Shown piece by piece: positions 25,869 to 37,200 of a DNA stretch of 64,000 nt (its first letter is position 1; each line of letters begins with the position of its first letter). Position numbers and translations under genes: made by a program. The stretch comes from VYFG01 sp965248685 (lineage in GTDB: Bacteria; Pseudomonadota; Gammaproteobacteria; Arenicellales; Poriferihabitantaceae): positions 2,108,001 through 2,172,000 of the forward strand of contig CBDFKC010000003.1 of the NCBI GenBank assembly GCA_965248685.1, written 5' to 3'. The notes under the pieces were generated by a model. The model saw only the letters and a program-made list of their open reading frames with translations, was not told where the DNA came from and did no database searches.

Positions 25869-25889
25869 GGGACCCCATCATTATGAGTG
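25843..25889 (-). repeat. att-like copy B of the tRNA-Met 3' end
   Basis: Forty-seven bases match the 3' end of the tRNA-Met gene at 50427-50473 with two differences. Both lie in the T-stem and are complementary: C becomes T on one side and G becomes A on the other, so the stem still pairs. That pattern suggests it derives from a functional tRNA-Met allele of another host. Confidence 0.85.
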
Positions 25890-25911
25890 CAAGCCGTCAT
25901 TTTTAAACCTT

Positions 25912-26013
25912 TTATTAATCAAACACTTGTAGCGCTTGCCCTTACTAATTGTGCCAGAAAACGCTAGTAAATATGGGTGAATGCTGGTTACCTTGACACA
26001 AATTTGGCACACT
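25912..26013. repeat. Element arm sequence next to att copy B
   Basis: It matches the arm beside copy A: AATCAAACACTTGTAGCGCT, TGTGCCAGAAAAC, AGTAAATA and finally TTGACACAAATTTGGCACAC. It marks the left end of the larger island unit. The rest of the 290 bp before the sensor kinase shows no gene. Confidence 0.65.
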
Positions 26014-26159
26014 GAAATTCGAGCAGATATGGATTTATGCAGATTGATCTATTACTGAAGAAAAAAAGCTTTACGGGATAAGATACGGATTAAAGTGAAC
26101 GTTGTAAGATGGTTGATTAACCGGCTACATAGAAGTTATGTTATCTAGTACCTTGGAAA

Positions 26160-27989
26160 ATGTCTTATCTCTCTACAACGCCTTTTCAGCGAGCCCGTGC
26201 ATTCATTTTGCTGCTTTTATGTGGGCTCGCCAGCGCATCTTTATTGGCTGGGGATTTCTCTGGCAAGGAATTTGTAGATTTATCTGGTCAGTGGCGATTT
26301 CAGGAAGGTGATGATCCTGGATTGATGGCGCCTGACCTGGACGATACGAAATGGGATATTGTCGCTGTACCCGAAAGCCTGCGGGGGCAAGGCAAGATGA
26401 AGGGCTATGAACAAGTGGCCTGGTATCGTTTGCATTTTGACTGGCCCCTTCCACAAGAAAATCTATCGCTGACCCTTGGCCAGATTCACGATGCGGACGA
26501 GGTGTGGCTGAACGGAGAGTGGGTGGGTGGCGAAGGTCGTATTACACCCTCCGAAAAACTCTTCTACATTACCGCCTATCACAAAATGCGAGTTTACCCT
26601 TTAACTAGTGCGGTGTTACGCAAAGAAGACAACGTACTTGCAGTAAGGGTACGCTCCGCCGTAATGCCAGGTGGTATCGCGGCGGGCCCGGTTGGGATAG
26701 GTAAAACCCAGCCGTTGTTAAACCTGGCAGCAGAGGTTAACCGCCGGGTAGTGACGGTGGATGTGATTATTATCGCCATATATACCGGGACGTTGGTAGT
26801 GTTACTGATGTTAATAGCACTTACTCTGCGCCGTAACAATGAATTGTATTGGTTAGCTGTTTTGGTGAGTGTCGCACTGATGATTTGTATCCTGGATAGT
26901 ACCTGGGCATACATGCTTGGAATTAAATCACTAGTGACTGCAGCGCTTGTAATGATCGGGTTTCTGCTAATGCCCTGGATTGTGCTGCGTTACTATCGAA
27001 CTCAGGGTCTGGCACTAAAAAATCGTTGGATTGCCGTGATGGAATGGACCATTCTCATCTCTACGCTTGGCCAGATTATGCCGATTGACATTTTGATACG
27101 AGCTGGTTTTACTATTTTCTGGGTATTGAGTTCCCTATTAATACTGATTCCGGTGGGAATCAGTACATTTCGCGCCGTATTGCGCCGCAAGGTCGGTGCC
27201 ATCGCGCACTTTATAGCTCTAATTGCACTATATACATTGTGCTTGTTGAGCATATTTTATGGCGGTCAGCGCTGGCTAAATTGGCGTGATGCAGAGCTGG
27301 GGATGGTGTTGTTTGTTGTGATTCTGATGATCGGTTATTTTCAGCGCGTGCGCGCTTTACAAGTTGAGCATCAAGCGCTGTCAGCCAGAGTGCTGAGCGC
27401 ATCGGATAACGAGCGTCAGGCGTTATCCCGGGAATTGCATGATGGCGTGGGTCAGCACTTGGCTGCTCTAAAACTACGATTAGGTCTGGCCAAAACGAAT
27501 CAGGATCTGAGTCAAATCGAAAAAGCCCAGTCGGTAATTGAAGAGGCGGTGTCAGATATGCGACATCTGGTCAAGAGCCTGGGACCTGTAGCGCTGGAAA
27601 ATTGCACGCTGGCCCAAGCCATACAAAATGAAGTCATTTCAATCAATGAATACGCCGAAATCGATCTGCACATAAATATCGTTGAAATCGAATTCTCACC
27701 GATGATCGCGCATCATCTGTATCGCGCTTTTCAGGAATGCCTGAACAACGCGATACGCCATAGCGAAGCAAGCAATATAAAAATCCATCTACAACATCAT
27801 AGTCAGAATTTTGAACTCACCATCGACGATGATGGTAATGGCTTTGATCCTGAATTAACTGAACCGACGGATAGCGGCGTGGGGCTGGTTAGTCTCAAGG
27901 AACGGCTCGATATCATTGGGGGACAGATTGAAATCCATAGCCGCAAGGGTAAAGGCACACGTATTCAGATGAGCGGACCAATTAGTTGA
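26160..27989 (+). CDS. Membrane sensor histidine kinase (HisKA_3/HATPase_c, UhpB/NarX class)
   Basis: A 609-residue kinase. After a signal-like N-terminus there is a periplasmic jelly-roll resembling GH2/7TMR-DISM extracellular sugar-binding domains (LSGQWRFQEGDDPG ... DADEVWLNGEWVGG, about 40-170). About six membrane helices follow (200-395), then a short coiled coil. The dimerisation/phosphoacceptor helix is ALSRELHDGVGQHLAALKLR (His in LHDGVG), and the HATPase_c domain has FQECLNNAIRHSEA (N box), DDDGNGF (G1) and GVGLVSLKERL (G2). It likely phosphorylates the LuxR-type regulator encoded convergently downstream. The ligand is unknown; a carbohydrate or envelope signal is plausible. Confidence 0.9.
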   Translation: MSYLSTTPFQRARAFILLLLCGLASASLLAGDFSGKEFVDLSGQWRFQEGDDPGLMAPDLDDTKWDIVAVPESLRGQGKMKGYEQVAWYRLHFDWPLPQENLSLTLGQIHDADEVWLNGEWVGGEGRITPSEKLFYITAYHKMRVYPLTSAVLRKEDNVLAVRVRSAVMPGGIAAGPVGIGKTQPLLNLAAEVNRRVVTVDVIIIAIYTGTLVVLLMLIALTLRRNNELYWLAVLVSVALMICILDSTWAYMLGIKSLVTAALVMIGFLLMPWIVLRYYRTQGLALKNRWIAVMEWTILISTLGQIMPIDILIRAGFTIFWVLSSLLILIPVGISTFRAVLRRKVGAIAHFIALIALYTLCLLSIFYGGQRWLNWRDAELGMVLFVVILMIGYFQRVRALQVEHQALSARVLSASDNERQALSRELHDGVGQHLAALKLRLGLAKTNQDLSQIEKAQSVIEEAVSDMRHLVKSLGPVALENCTLAQAIQNEVISINEYAEIDLHINIVEIEFSPMIAHHLYRAFQECLNNAIRHSEASNIKIHLQHHSQNFELTIDDDGNGFDPELTEPTDSGVGLVSLKERLDIIGGQIEIHSRKGKGTRIQMSGPIS

Positions 27990-28090
27990 TTTTTTAAAGA
28001 TTTTTTAGATCACCCGTTATTCTCGTTACCGCCTCGTTTCCCGTCCAGGTTCTATGCGCAGTCGAAGAATCTGGGGGTGTTAATACTGTG

Positions 28091-28729
28091 TCAGGGCGAA
28101 ATATAGCCATTTTTGATCGCAAAGCGCGTTAGATCAGCGACATTATGCAGCCCCAGTTTTTTGAAAATGTTACTGCGATGAGATTCCACTGTTTTTGAGC
28201 TACGCCCAAGTTTCCCGGCAATTTCATTGGAGCTCAGACCATTGGCGATGAGACTCAGTATCTCGATTTCACGACTCGTAAGCCTATCACTTATTTTTAC
28301 ATTTCCTGGACGGGGTGTTGCCGAAACTGTTATTTTCGGGCTGAAATACTCGCCACCTTGCTCAACAGTCCGAATTGCCTCGGTGAGATTATCTAATGCC
28401 TCATCTTTTAGCAAATAACCTTTAATGCCGAAAGAAAGTACACGTCCAACGTGGTTAGGATCAGCATGCATGCTAAAAACGATAACCTTGGTATTCAGCT
28501 CCAGTTGACGCATTATCCGCAGTACGTCATCACCATCCAGACCATTCAGGTTTAGATCGAGCAGCAGCAAATCAGGTCGGTGTTTTAATAGTAGCTCGAC
28601 CACATCGGCACCGTTATCTGTTTCACCAACCACCCGCATATCTGCTTGCTCATTGAGATGTTCAATGATCGCTTCGCGAAACATTCGATGGTCGTCAACT
28701 ACGACAATTTTTATGGTTTTTGTAGACAT
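28091..28729 (-). CDS. NarL/FixJ (LuxR-type) response regulator
   Basis: A 212-residue response regulator. The receiver domain has the acidic pair VVVDDHRMF, phosphoacceptor Asp in LLLLDLNLNGLDG, the Ser/Thr of VFSMHAD and the Lys of GYLLKDEA. The C-terminal LuxR helix-turn-helix reads LTSREIEILSLIANGLSSNE then KTVESHRSNIFKKLGL. It faces the sensor kinase gene with a 101-bp convergent gap, so the two form a split two-component pair. A 7-2-7 palindrome upstream of its start (28788-28803) may be its own target. Confidence 0.92.
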   Translation of the reverse strand: MSTKTIKIVVVDDHRMFREAIIEHLNEQADMRVVGETDNGADVVELLLKHRPDLLLLDLNLNGLDGDDVLRIMRQLELNTKVIVFSMHADPNHVGRVLSFGIKGYLLKDEALDNLTEAIRTVEQGGEYFSPKITVSATPRPGNVKISDRLTSREIEILSLIANGLSSNEIAGKLGRSSKTVESHRSNIFKKLGLHNVADLTRFAIKNGYISP

Positions 28730-28787
28730 TCTATTGAAGCTTATAGTGTCATTAGACTTTTAGCTTTCAGGGATTCTCCTGTTTTTT

Positions 28788-28803
28788 TAAGGGTAAACCC
28801 TTA
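28788..28803. promoter_or_regulatory. Palindrome TAAGGGTAAACCCTTA upstream of the response regulator
   Basis: A perfect inverted repeat (7-bp arms, 2-bp centre) 59 bp upstream of the regulator ATG. Related GGG...CCC symmetric sequences precede the barrel-protein gene (30082) and the SpvB/Rhs gene (31095). It may be an operator; this is inference from symmetry and recurrence. Confidence 0.5.
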
Positions 28804-28823
28804 GCTCAATTGGTTTGTTAGAT

Positions 28824-29858
28824 TTATTTGAAAGTCCAGTAACCGCTGATGCCCCAGGTTTCACTGTCACCAAAAATCGATTCCAATTCAGGAAAGGGAT
28901 TGTGCTGGTAGGCCAGCTCCAGGCCAAATTGATCGTTTGGATAGAAGCCCAGCCCGGCAGTCGTTACTACATCTCTCTGATCATCCCGGTTTGCCCCAAC
29001 TCGCAATATCCAGTATTGATGCACGGGCCACTGCAATCCCAGGTGTAAGCGAGTCACCGACTCTTTAGTATTGTTGACATCGAAATTGTAATGGGACAAG
29101 TCCGCATAAATACGGCGATATTCTTTGAGGTCATAAGACAGACCTAACCGAATCCCATGGTTACTATTTTTTAAATTCGTGGCAACGGTTTGAAAAGTCA
29201 GCGGGTCGAGTTGAGTAGTGCGATTTGTTGCGCTACCTGTTTGCAAAACCGCGCCCAACAACCACCGATCCGAAGCCTGCATCAACGCGCCGAGAGTCAC
29301 ATCGATATCTGTCCCCTGACTCTCTGACTGCTGCACCGACAATCCATTTAAACGAATATCAGATTCACTCTGGGTCAATACCAAGCTGGAACCCACTGCC
29401 CATCGATTGTTGATTCGTTGCGCATAACTAATCGGCAAAGAATGTACGGTAAAATTAAAGTCTAGACCAAACTGGCCACCACTATTGGCCTCAGCCTGAA
29501 CATAAAATGGTGAAACAATGCCTTTCATAAATTTAAAATCACCGACGGAGAGCGCGTAAACATCCAGATCAAGCCCATCGTCAAATTGGGTTTGATAATA
29601 TTGTGGATTCAGGTATCTGCTACCACTGGATTCTGCCAACCACGCCAGCGCCGCAGGATTGGATGACGAACTGTAAGGACTGCCGATGGAAGCACCTCCC
29701 ATCGCCACAACATCACCGTAAAATTCCACCCGACTCAGCGCCACGCTGATCTTGCTATCAAGATTCGGTATTCCCTGTTGTGCCCTGGCCAATGATGACA
29801 GTAAGGCGAAGAGCAATATCACCATGGCGAATTTAGTTATGCGGTTGAACGGGGTCAT
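28824..29858 (-). CDS. Outer-membrane beta-barrel protein (PorV/UPF0164-like), function unknown
   Basis: A 344-residue protein with a signal peptide (MTPFNRITKFAMVILLFALL ... ARAQ, cleavage about residue 26). A PorV/FadL-like start follows the signal: GDVVAMGGASIGSP then SSNPAALAWL. The remainder is alternating beta strands with aromatic girdles. The last strand ends in YWTFK, close to but not exactly the usual terminal aromatic. It lies between the response regulator and the SpvB/Rhs locus and has a GGG...CCC palindrome in its upstream region. A role in export or surface display of the neighbouring toxin is speculation. Confidence 0.75.
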   Translation of the reverse strand: MTPFNRITKFAMVILLFALLSSLARAQQGIPNLDSKISVALSRVEFYGDVVAMGGASIGSPYSSSSNPAALAWLAESSGSRYLNPQYYQTQFDDGLDLDVYALSVGDFKFMKGIVSPFYVQAEANSGGQFGLDFNFTVHSLPISYAQRINNRWAVGSSLVLTQSESDIRLNGLSVQQSESQGTDIDVTLGALMQASDRWLLGAVLQTGSATNRTTQLDPLTFQTVATNLKNSNHGIRLGLSYDLKEYRRIYADLSHYNFDVNNTKESVTRLHLGLQWPVHQYWILRVGANRDDQRDVVTTAGLGFYPNDQFGLELAYQHNPFPELESIFGDSETWGISGYWTFK

Positions 29859-30329
29859 GGTTATTTTTTAGAGTTTCCAGGTTTGTTGGAAGCCTTCTCG
29901 GAATCCTATAGTGATCTTTATCGCAGGGCCTAACTCGTTAATTTTCTTCATTCCACTTTCACATCATTCTCCTCTTTTAAGCACAAATTTGAAGTGAAAC
30001 GCCACAACAATGACGTATAAACATTAATTCAAATTGTCCCATCCTCGGCTAACCGGGCCGTAAATAATAACCCCGAATTAATAGGGATTTTACCCTATAG
30101 TTTTATCTGTATGGCATTCCTACACTTCGATGACAAGTCGAAGTCCAGACCTACGATGCGATATGAAATACCACATTAGCAACGAATTGAGCTTGTTTAA
30201 AACAGATTTAGCAGGCGGTGCTGCCTTTGTTTGCCTGGCAAGCAGGGCCGGTCATTTTTCAACCAGTAGATTAAAGTGTTAGACAAATTGAACGTCCAAG
30301 AACAGAATCTGCAAAGGGTAACGAACCCG
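29859..30329. other. Intergenic region between the barrel gene and the decayed SpvB copy
   Basis: About 470 bp without a gene. It contains the inverted repeat ATAGGGATTTTACCCTAT (30081-30098). Promoters for leftward and rightward genes probably lie here. Confidence 0.4.
30081..30098. promoter_or_regulatory. Inverted repeat ATAGGGATTTTACCCTAT
   Basis: Six-base perfect arms (ATAGGG/CCCTAT) around six A/T bases, about 220 bp upstream of the barrel-protein start and upstream of the decayed SpvB copy. It is similar in core to 28788-28803 and 31095-31114, but with GGG-CCC spacing of six rather than four. Confidence 0.45.
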
Positions 30330-30394
30330 TTAATTTAGTCACCAACGATGACATCTGGAATGAAGAACAGAAACTTCCAGAAGCTGCAGGAGCT

Positions 30395-31070
30395 ACGGAT
30401 CGAGAACCTTCTCCCTTTGGGCAAGGGGGATTTGGCGGCGTCGATGAGCACAGCGGGAGTTATGCCTATCGGGTTCCCATCGAAACCCCTACACCGCAGA
30501 ATGGTGGACCAGTACCGGAATATCACTTATTTATAACTCGCTTACCAATAACGCACCGAGCCTGGTGGCTGCCGGGTGGCGCCTGACATTAGGCCGCGTA
30601 GAGCGAACCGCACGACGCGGACATATGGTCCAGTTCGAGAACAACCAAGGGGCTGAGGCTGCCGTGGACTACTTTGTAATGTAGCTGAACGGCCAACACT
30701 ACACCATGGTGATCACGTCAGATAGCGCTAACCCGAGCAAAAGTCTAAATTCTTTCGCGTTAAGCTGGAACCCTCCTTTGCCGAAGTTACCTACCAGGAA
30801 AGTGCAACACGGATGGATCCGGATTCCGGCAAGCCAGGTCTTGACTATTGGGAAGTATTTGCTGCGGATGGTACCCGCTACCGGTTCGGTCATAAGGAGG
30901 ACAGAAACGGTGAACAAGAAGAAAATTCTGAATTACTAAATAAAGTTTGGTATCTCACGGGAATTAAAAATCGCTACGGCTTACGCGTGCTGATTGAATA
31001 TGATGGCTATCACAAATAATCGAGTGAAATGGATTATGCCTATCCGCACAAGATTAAATGCGGGATCAAC
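30395..31070 (+). pseudogene. Decayed SpvB/Rhs N-terminal copy
   Basis: Three frames in succession encode pieces homologous to residues about 255-480 of the intact gene at 31241. They are GQGGFGGVDEHSGSYAYRVP, then YNSLTNNAPSLVAAGWRLTL with a TAG after DYFVM, then YWEVFAADGTRYRFGH ... VWYLTGIKNRYGLRVLIEYD and finally MDYAYPHKIKCG. At least two frameshifts and two stops interrupt it. It is a relic of an earlier or duplicated toxin gene immediately upstream of the current one. Confidence 0.85.
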
Positions 31071-31094
31071 TTTCTTACACTATTTTGCGCGGCA

Positions 31095-31114
31095 TTTAGG
31101 GGGTTACCCTTAAA
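31095..31114. promoter_or_regulatory. Imperfect palindrome TTTAGGGGGTTACCCTTAAA
   Basis: About 130 bp upstream of the SpvB/Rhs start. Twelve of 16 central positions match the perfect palindrome before the response regulator, with the same GGG-4-CCC spacing. Candidate binding site for that regulator. Confidence 0.45.
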
Positions 31115-31240
31115 CATCAAGGGTTTCTGCCCAGTTATTTTCTAGTTTTAAGCCCTTAAGATAAATACTCCAACAGGTGACTAAGATCTGAAAACTAGGT
31201 CACAAAAAAGTCAATGTTTAATTTCACAATGGAGACCATT

Positions 31241-34200
31241 ATGCTTACTATAGAATCTTCGGATACTGTCATCACAGAGGAATTCCCCTTCAGAGGCAGT
31301 CTCTCTTCGAAATCCACTGCTAGTCACCCGTTTCAGCTCAAAATAGATGCCGGCGAAATAGTTAGCAAAAGCCATACTATTGAACTACTGGCTGCGACCC
31401 AGATAATTTTCAAAGAGCCTAAAACTGAAGTGACCTTGTTGGATACGGGTACCAACAAAAATCAAATTAATGGGATAGCAACATTTTCCCGAGTTTCCCC
31501 GCCTCAGAAACCGCCTATTAAGGCTTACTACAAAGTAAAAGTCCATGTTTTTGCTTTTGTTTCGGAGTCTTTCGCACGCAAAGCACCTTCTGATCTGCCA
31601 GCGGGTCAGCAATTAGTATCGCTGAAGAAAATCAAGATACCATTGAAAAAAGAATACTGTATTGATCAGCTGTTCGAATTTTCTGAGTTGTTATCTATTC
31701 TTGAGGATAACGGTTGTGAATACGAATTTGCTGGAGTTGAGTCTGTATCTACCGAGATTGATCGCCAAAGTGTGAGTTTGTATCTCGACCATAATACCGG
31801 TCGTTTGCATGGCAGTGGACGTTTTCGCCTCAACATACGATATCCGAAGATGCTCATATCATCGCACTTTTCACCAAGTCGGAGGATGATCATGCAGAAT
31901 CCATTTGAAACTAATTGGGAATTTTCAGACATCTTAACAGCAGAGGCAATTGCTTATGCTGAGAAGCCGGTTGTTCTGAATAAGAATCGATCTGAAAATA
32001 GTAGCCGGGAGGCAGCCTCATTAGGACAGGGTGGATTTGGGCGAATAGACGATCACTCCGGTGCCAGCGTTTACCGTGTACCAATATACGCTGTGCCTCC
32101 AAGAGGTGCAGGACCTTCACCATCCGTTGCTCTGACATACAACTCTCTTTCCAACCAGGTATCGGGTTTGGCTGGTGCAGGATGGAGAATGGAACTCGGA
32201 TGTATTGAACGGCGCTCTTCAGGAAGTGAATCGGTATTGAAATTTACCGACAATCAGGGGCAGTCAACCTGTAACGAGCAGTTTGACCTGCAATTGGACG
32301 GTGCCAGCTATACATTGGTGAAAGTTGCCGGGGAAAATAATACCTTTGCAGCTAAGAAAGAAGAGTTTTTCCTGCAGGCTATTAGGGTTGGTAATGGAGA
32401 AAAAGATACCGAATCTTCAGAAAGTGGTGAGATATTTACTGGCTGGATCGTTTTTACTTCCAACGGCCAGCGTTATCTCTATGGCTATGTTCCGGGCGAA
32501 GGCCTGGATTTCGGAGAAGAAAATGCCCCGGTGATTAAAAACAAGCGCTGGTCTTTGGTTAAAGTGGAGAACGTTTACGGTCATGGGATTGCTTACGACT
32601 ATGAATTGTATAAGAACCCTGAACAGCCGTTTCACCAAGAAGTCGATTATCCCTATCCCGTCAGAATACGCACCGGAGTAACGCCATCAGGTCAGCATGA
32701 TGGAGAAATACTTTTCGATTATGTGAAGCCGATAGAACACAGGCTTCCTGAAGGAGAGTTGCCGGATGCAGAAGAAGGTTACCAGAATTTGGGTATTGGC
32801 TTTACTGGCCGCTCTGGATTCACCGCGATCTATTGGCGCAGGTTGGCGAGAATTAGTACCCGTGCACTGGTTTCTCCTAAAACCTTTCAAAATGTCAGAT
32901 CTATGAAATTTCTAACTGAGCTGCATGACTTTACCGCGCATAGGGTAAGAGAGATTGAAGAACTCGGTTATGACCAGGATGGTAACGTCGATGAAAGCAC
33001 CAAACAACCTGAGCATCAATTTTTTTACATTTCCAATGAATCCAATATTGCACTACTCGCGGAATCGGTTAATCCATTAGGGTTGAGCCGAAAGTATACT
33101 TATGGAAGAGCTACCGACAAGGAAGTCGATACTGGAAATCCTGTCGGTATTTCCGAAGATAGCTATCTGATTATCGCAGCTGCGGAGTGTATAAAAGGCG
33201 AAGACCCATGGGTTAAAACTTACTCTTATAAAGATGGCTTGAACTACCGCAGTTTTGGCGAATATCGTGGACATGCCGAAGTTACGGTAACGGATAAATC
33301 TACTGGTCATGTAACCGTAAGCGAATATCACCAGACCGGTTTATTGAATCGTTGCTTGAAACATCGCAGGAAATTTATCACAGTGGTCGATGACCAGGGT
33401 AAAAAGATTGACGAACATCTGCTCGAAGCAGAAGATCATACTTGGGTGGTGCTTGATTACAAGGGTGGTCGTTATCTGCCTGTACAGCTTAAAAGCACAA
33501 AATCATTTTTCCTAGAAGATGGAAAAACGGTTTTACGGTCCCGAGTTTCAGAAGTGTTGAAAAAAACCGAAAAGGAATTTGCTTTTGACAGTATTGGATA
33601 TCCTCTCAATCGGCGTGAGACCGTTTTTTCTGGCCCTGTAGATGTAGGAAAATTGGTTCAGGAAGTGGAACTCCATACGAACTATGAGCATCGATTCGGT
33701 GATGCAAAAGCTTTCGATAGAGTGGGGCAATTTCGGTTTTTTGGGCTGAAGCGGGATGAAAACGCTTTTATCACCGAATCACATGGTACTCAGGGCAAGT
33801 TATCCAATAGCAAGAGTAGCCATTTCAATGCGCAGGGACAAGTCGACGAAGAGTTTAGGCAGCTCACAGTAGCGGGTGAAGGTATTCGTAATTTTATGAC
33901 CTATGATTTGGATACAGGGCAGCCTCTTGAAACCTATCGTGAAGAGGGTGGTGCAAAGGTACTTCAAACGCGGACAGAATATCATACGGTAGACCATGAG
34001 ATATTCCACTTTTTACCTAAAATATCCTTTAATGCACTGGGTCATGCTACTGAGATACTGGGAATTGATATGCGCTGGCGTATTGCCACACAAGTTCTTG
34101 ATCCGAATGGTGTTCAGACGGTGATTGAATTTGATGGACTGGGAAGATCGGTGAAAGAAGAAATTGTGCCGTCCGGTACGACTGAAGGAACACTGAAAAT

Positions 34201-37200
34201 TCATCGCTATAAAATAGATTCCGATGTTCGTTATGTCGAAACCGAGGATTTACGAACCGGTACTTATCGACGGGAAGAAGTCGATGAATTGGGCAGAAAT
34301 ATCCGTAATGTCATCAGCGGGTTTGAGGGTGAGAAGGTTATTGAGTCCGAAATCATTGAATTCGATCATGCTACCAGGCAACCCAGCAAAGTGGCAGCCC
34401 CCCGTTTTAAAGTGGCAGACCCCGGCTTTGAGGGTGAAGACCCCATTTCGATAACTGAAATAGAATACAACGATCCATTTCAGTTACGTAAGACATTGCA
34501 ACGAACCTCGGATGGCGGTAAGACCAGATATGACTATGGTGGTCACACCACAACCGTGACGGAGGAAATTCTATGGCAGGATGCAGGAGAAAGCAATCTA
34601 ACTGCAAAGCGTAAAAGGTTAGTGCAACGCACCATAATGGATGCTGCTGGTCGCCTAATATCCGAAGCTCGGGGAGATCACCCTGATGACAACAAAAAGG
34701 TTTATGAAATTACCCACAGCTACGATGAACTAGGTCGGCGTATCGCATCGATCGATAACCTGGGCCGAACATTAATTACTAATGAGTACGGTAATCGTAT
34801 CGATAAACTAGTTGAGAAAAATACGGATAGATGTCGTGGAACAAATACCTTTCAGTATGACTCCCTGGGGAGGTTAGTCAGGCAAGTTAAAGATCATCAT
34901 CATCAGCAGGATCTTGTAGTCACTTCCGCCTATGATTTGCTGGATCGACTGATCAATCAAACGCTGATCTGTCGAATTTCTGATGACGAATCGTCCCAGC
35001 GGGTTCGTCGCATTACCAATGAATACGATGGTGCTCTTTTCGGGCTTGGTAAATTAAACTTGCAAACTGTCAGTGATTCGGGTCCGTTGGGTCACTATTC
35101 AATTAGTGATGATTTGCAATACGATGTTTCCGGGTCCTTGTCACAAAAAGGTCGGGAAATTTCTTTTCAAAATAATGATGAGCTTGTGCAAAAAGCATCG
35201 CAAAATTCCTCTTTCCCATCATCGCTTCAACACAAACTGATCACCCAATATGCCAATGATATTCCAAAAGGGGGGCGGTTAGTATCAATAACAACATCCG
35301 TCGCAAATCAAGATGCCTTGTCTGAGTCCGTTAAATATAGCTATGATGATCCCAGCGGTCAGATCGTAGGTATCGCTAACGAGAAAAACACTGATCAGGC
35401 ACTTTGGAAAGTTTTAGCTAAGGGCATTGATGCTCGTGGTCAGTTGCTTGGCTGCGAGTTAGGAAACGAAACCGTTTGTCACTATACTTATGACCCGTTA
35501 ACCGGACGTCGCCTAACCAGTAAGCAACAGTATAAGGGCCTCGACCTGTTAAATGAAAAAATTGAATATGATACTTCTGGAAACGTTGTTGGGCGTTTTT
35601 GGAGTCGACTGACCGAAACGGGTAATCGGTCAGTGATCAATGAAACATTTTTGTACAATGCATTGAACTGTCTGTTACAGATAAAGGATGCAGATCAAGG
35701 CGATGCCGATGCCACACATACCTTTGGTTACCACACAGATGGCATGAGAAGCTATGTACATAGTCCAGAGGGAAAATTTGAGTATTTCTATGATGATGAA
35801 GATCGTCCATTCCGATTGACACAAGTGGAGAATGGTATGGACAGAACGTTTAATTATCTTTCCTCTGGTTGTATCTCTATAGACAATCATCATACCGATA
35901 ATGCAACACGCAGAATAGAATGGTCACTAATTGAAAAACCAGAATCTCTACAAATTGCCAAGAATGGGAATAGTGAAGCAGATGAGCAGCATATAGCGCT
36001 TTGCTTTGGTTACAGCGCGGATGGTGAACGTGCATTTAAATGGATCGCAGATACTCGCGAGCTGGAAACTTATCTGGGTGCGCAGTCAACCGCCAGAATT
36101 CAACTCGACCAGCCCGGGGCAACCCAGTTGTTTTGTCACGCCACTATGGGTCAGCGACGTATTGCCACGGTCACCCTGAATTCCTCGCTAAATTCCCAGG
36201 CGCCACAAACGCCCCATAAGTTTTATATTCGGGACTACCTCGGTTCAGTGCGTTTAGTACTTGATCCACAAGGTATAACCGATGGGTTTGACTATGATGC
36301 CTTTGGTTTGGAGTCACCGGATTCAGAAGAAACTGAATGCGAAATATCCTTTACCGGCCATCGACGTGATCTTGGTCAGTCTTGTGGCTTTTCGCAACAG
36401 GATTTTAATGCAAGATACTATGATCCTGAACTGGGTATATTTCTGGGCCCGGACCCTTCTGATGATGTTGCCAATATCGCATTCGGTTTCCATCGATACG
36501 CCTACGTTGGCCAAAATGCAGTTTCCTTGACGGACCCAACGGGCTTAAGGATGTTCTTTGAAGGTGCTGAAGATGGTCCCTGGAAAGATCCAATGGCCTC
36601 GGCGGGTAGCGGTGAACCTGTTGCGCCATTGGTTTCCGGCGATCCGGATTGGGTATATACCAAAGTGAGGAAGCCGGACGCAAATATAGGAGTTAAAGGA
36701 TTACGCTTCCGTGACGAGAAGCAGCTTCTTAACCCGGTGGATAATGGTGATTCTTCGCTTATGGAGCCCGTCCTCGGAATTACCGCTGATGCCACCTCTG
36801 GAGGTGTAGAAGCGGGTATTAAATCACCTTCTACAACCCCCTCGGGAGCACTTTTTGGGGTGGGTGCTCACGTCGCTGCTAATGGCCCCAAAGCGCGTGG
36901 GATTGTGGGTCTTGGAAAAGATGATGGTGAATTAACTGCTGGATTAACAGCGGTGGTTTCGCCTATTGCCACTCTGGAAGTGGGGGTCAGTGGGAGGCTT
37001 ACGGGGTTTGAAGGGGAAATAGCCGTTGAGGCTGGCCCCCAAATAGGCCTGGGATGGTCGTCTGGAGGGGATGGAGTAAAAGTTACCCTGCCATTTGTCA
37101 CGGTTCGTGCCGATTTTGGTATCACTCGAGACGTAAGGGATTGGCATCGTAAAGCCTGGGGTGACAAAGTCTTACCCAAGAGTTTAGGAGATATGATATT

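Noticed and set aside
26160..27989. Glycoside hydrolase gene because the N-terminal domain resembles a GH2 sugar-binding domain
   Set aside because: No catalytic TIM barrel; the protein continues into membrane helices and a histidine kinase.
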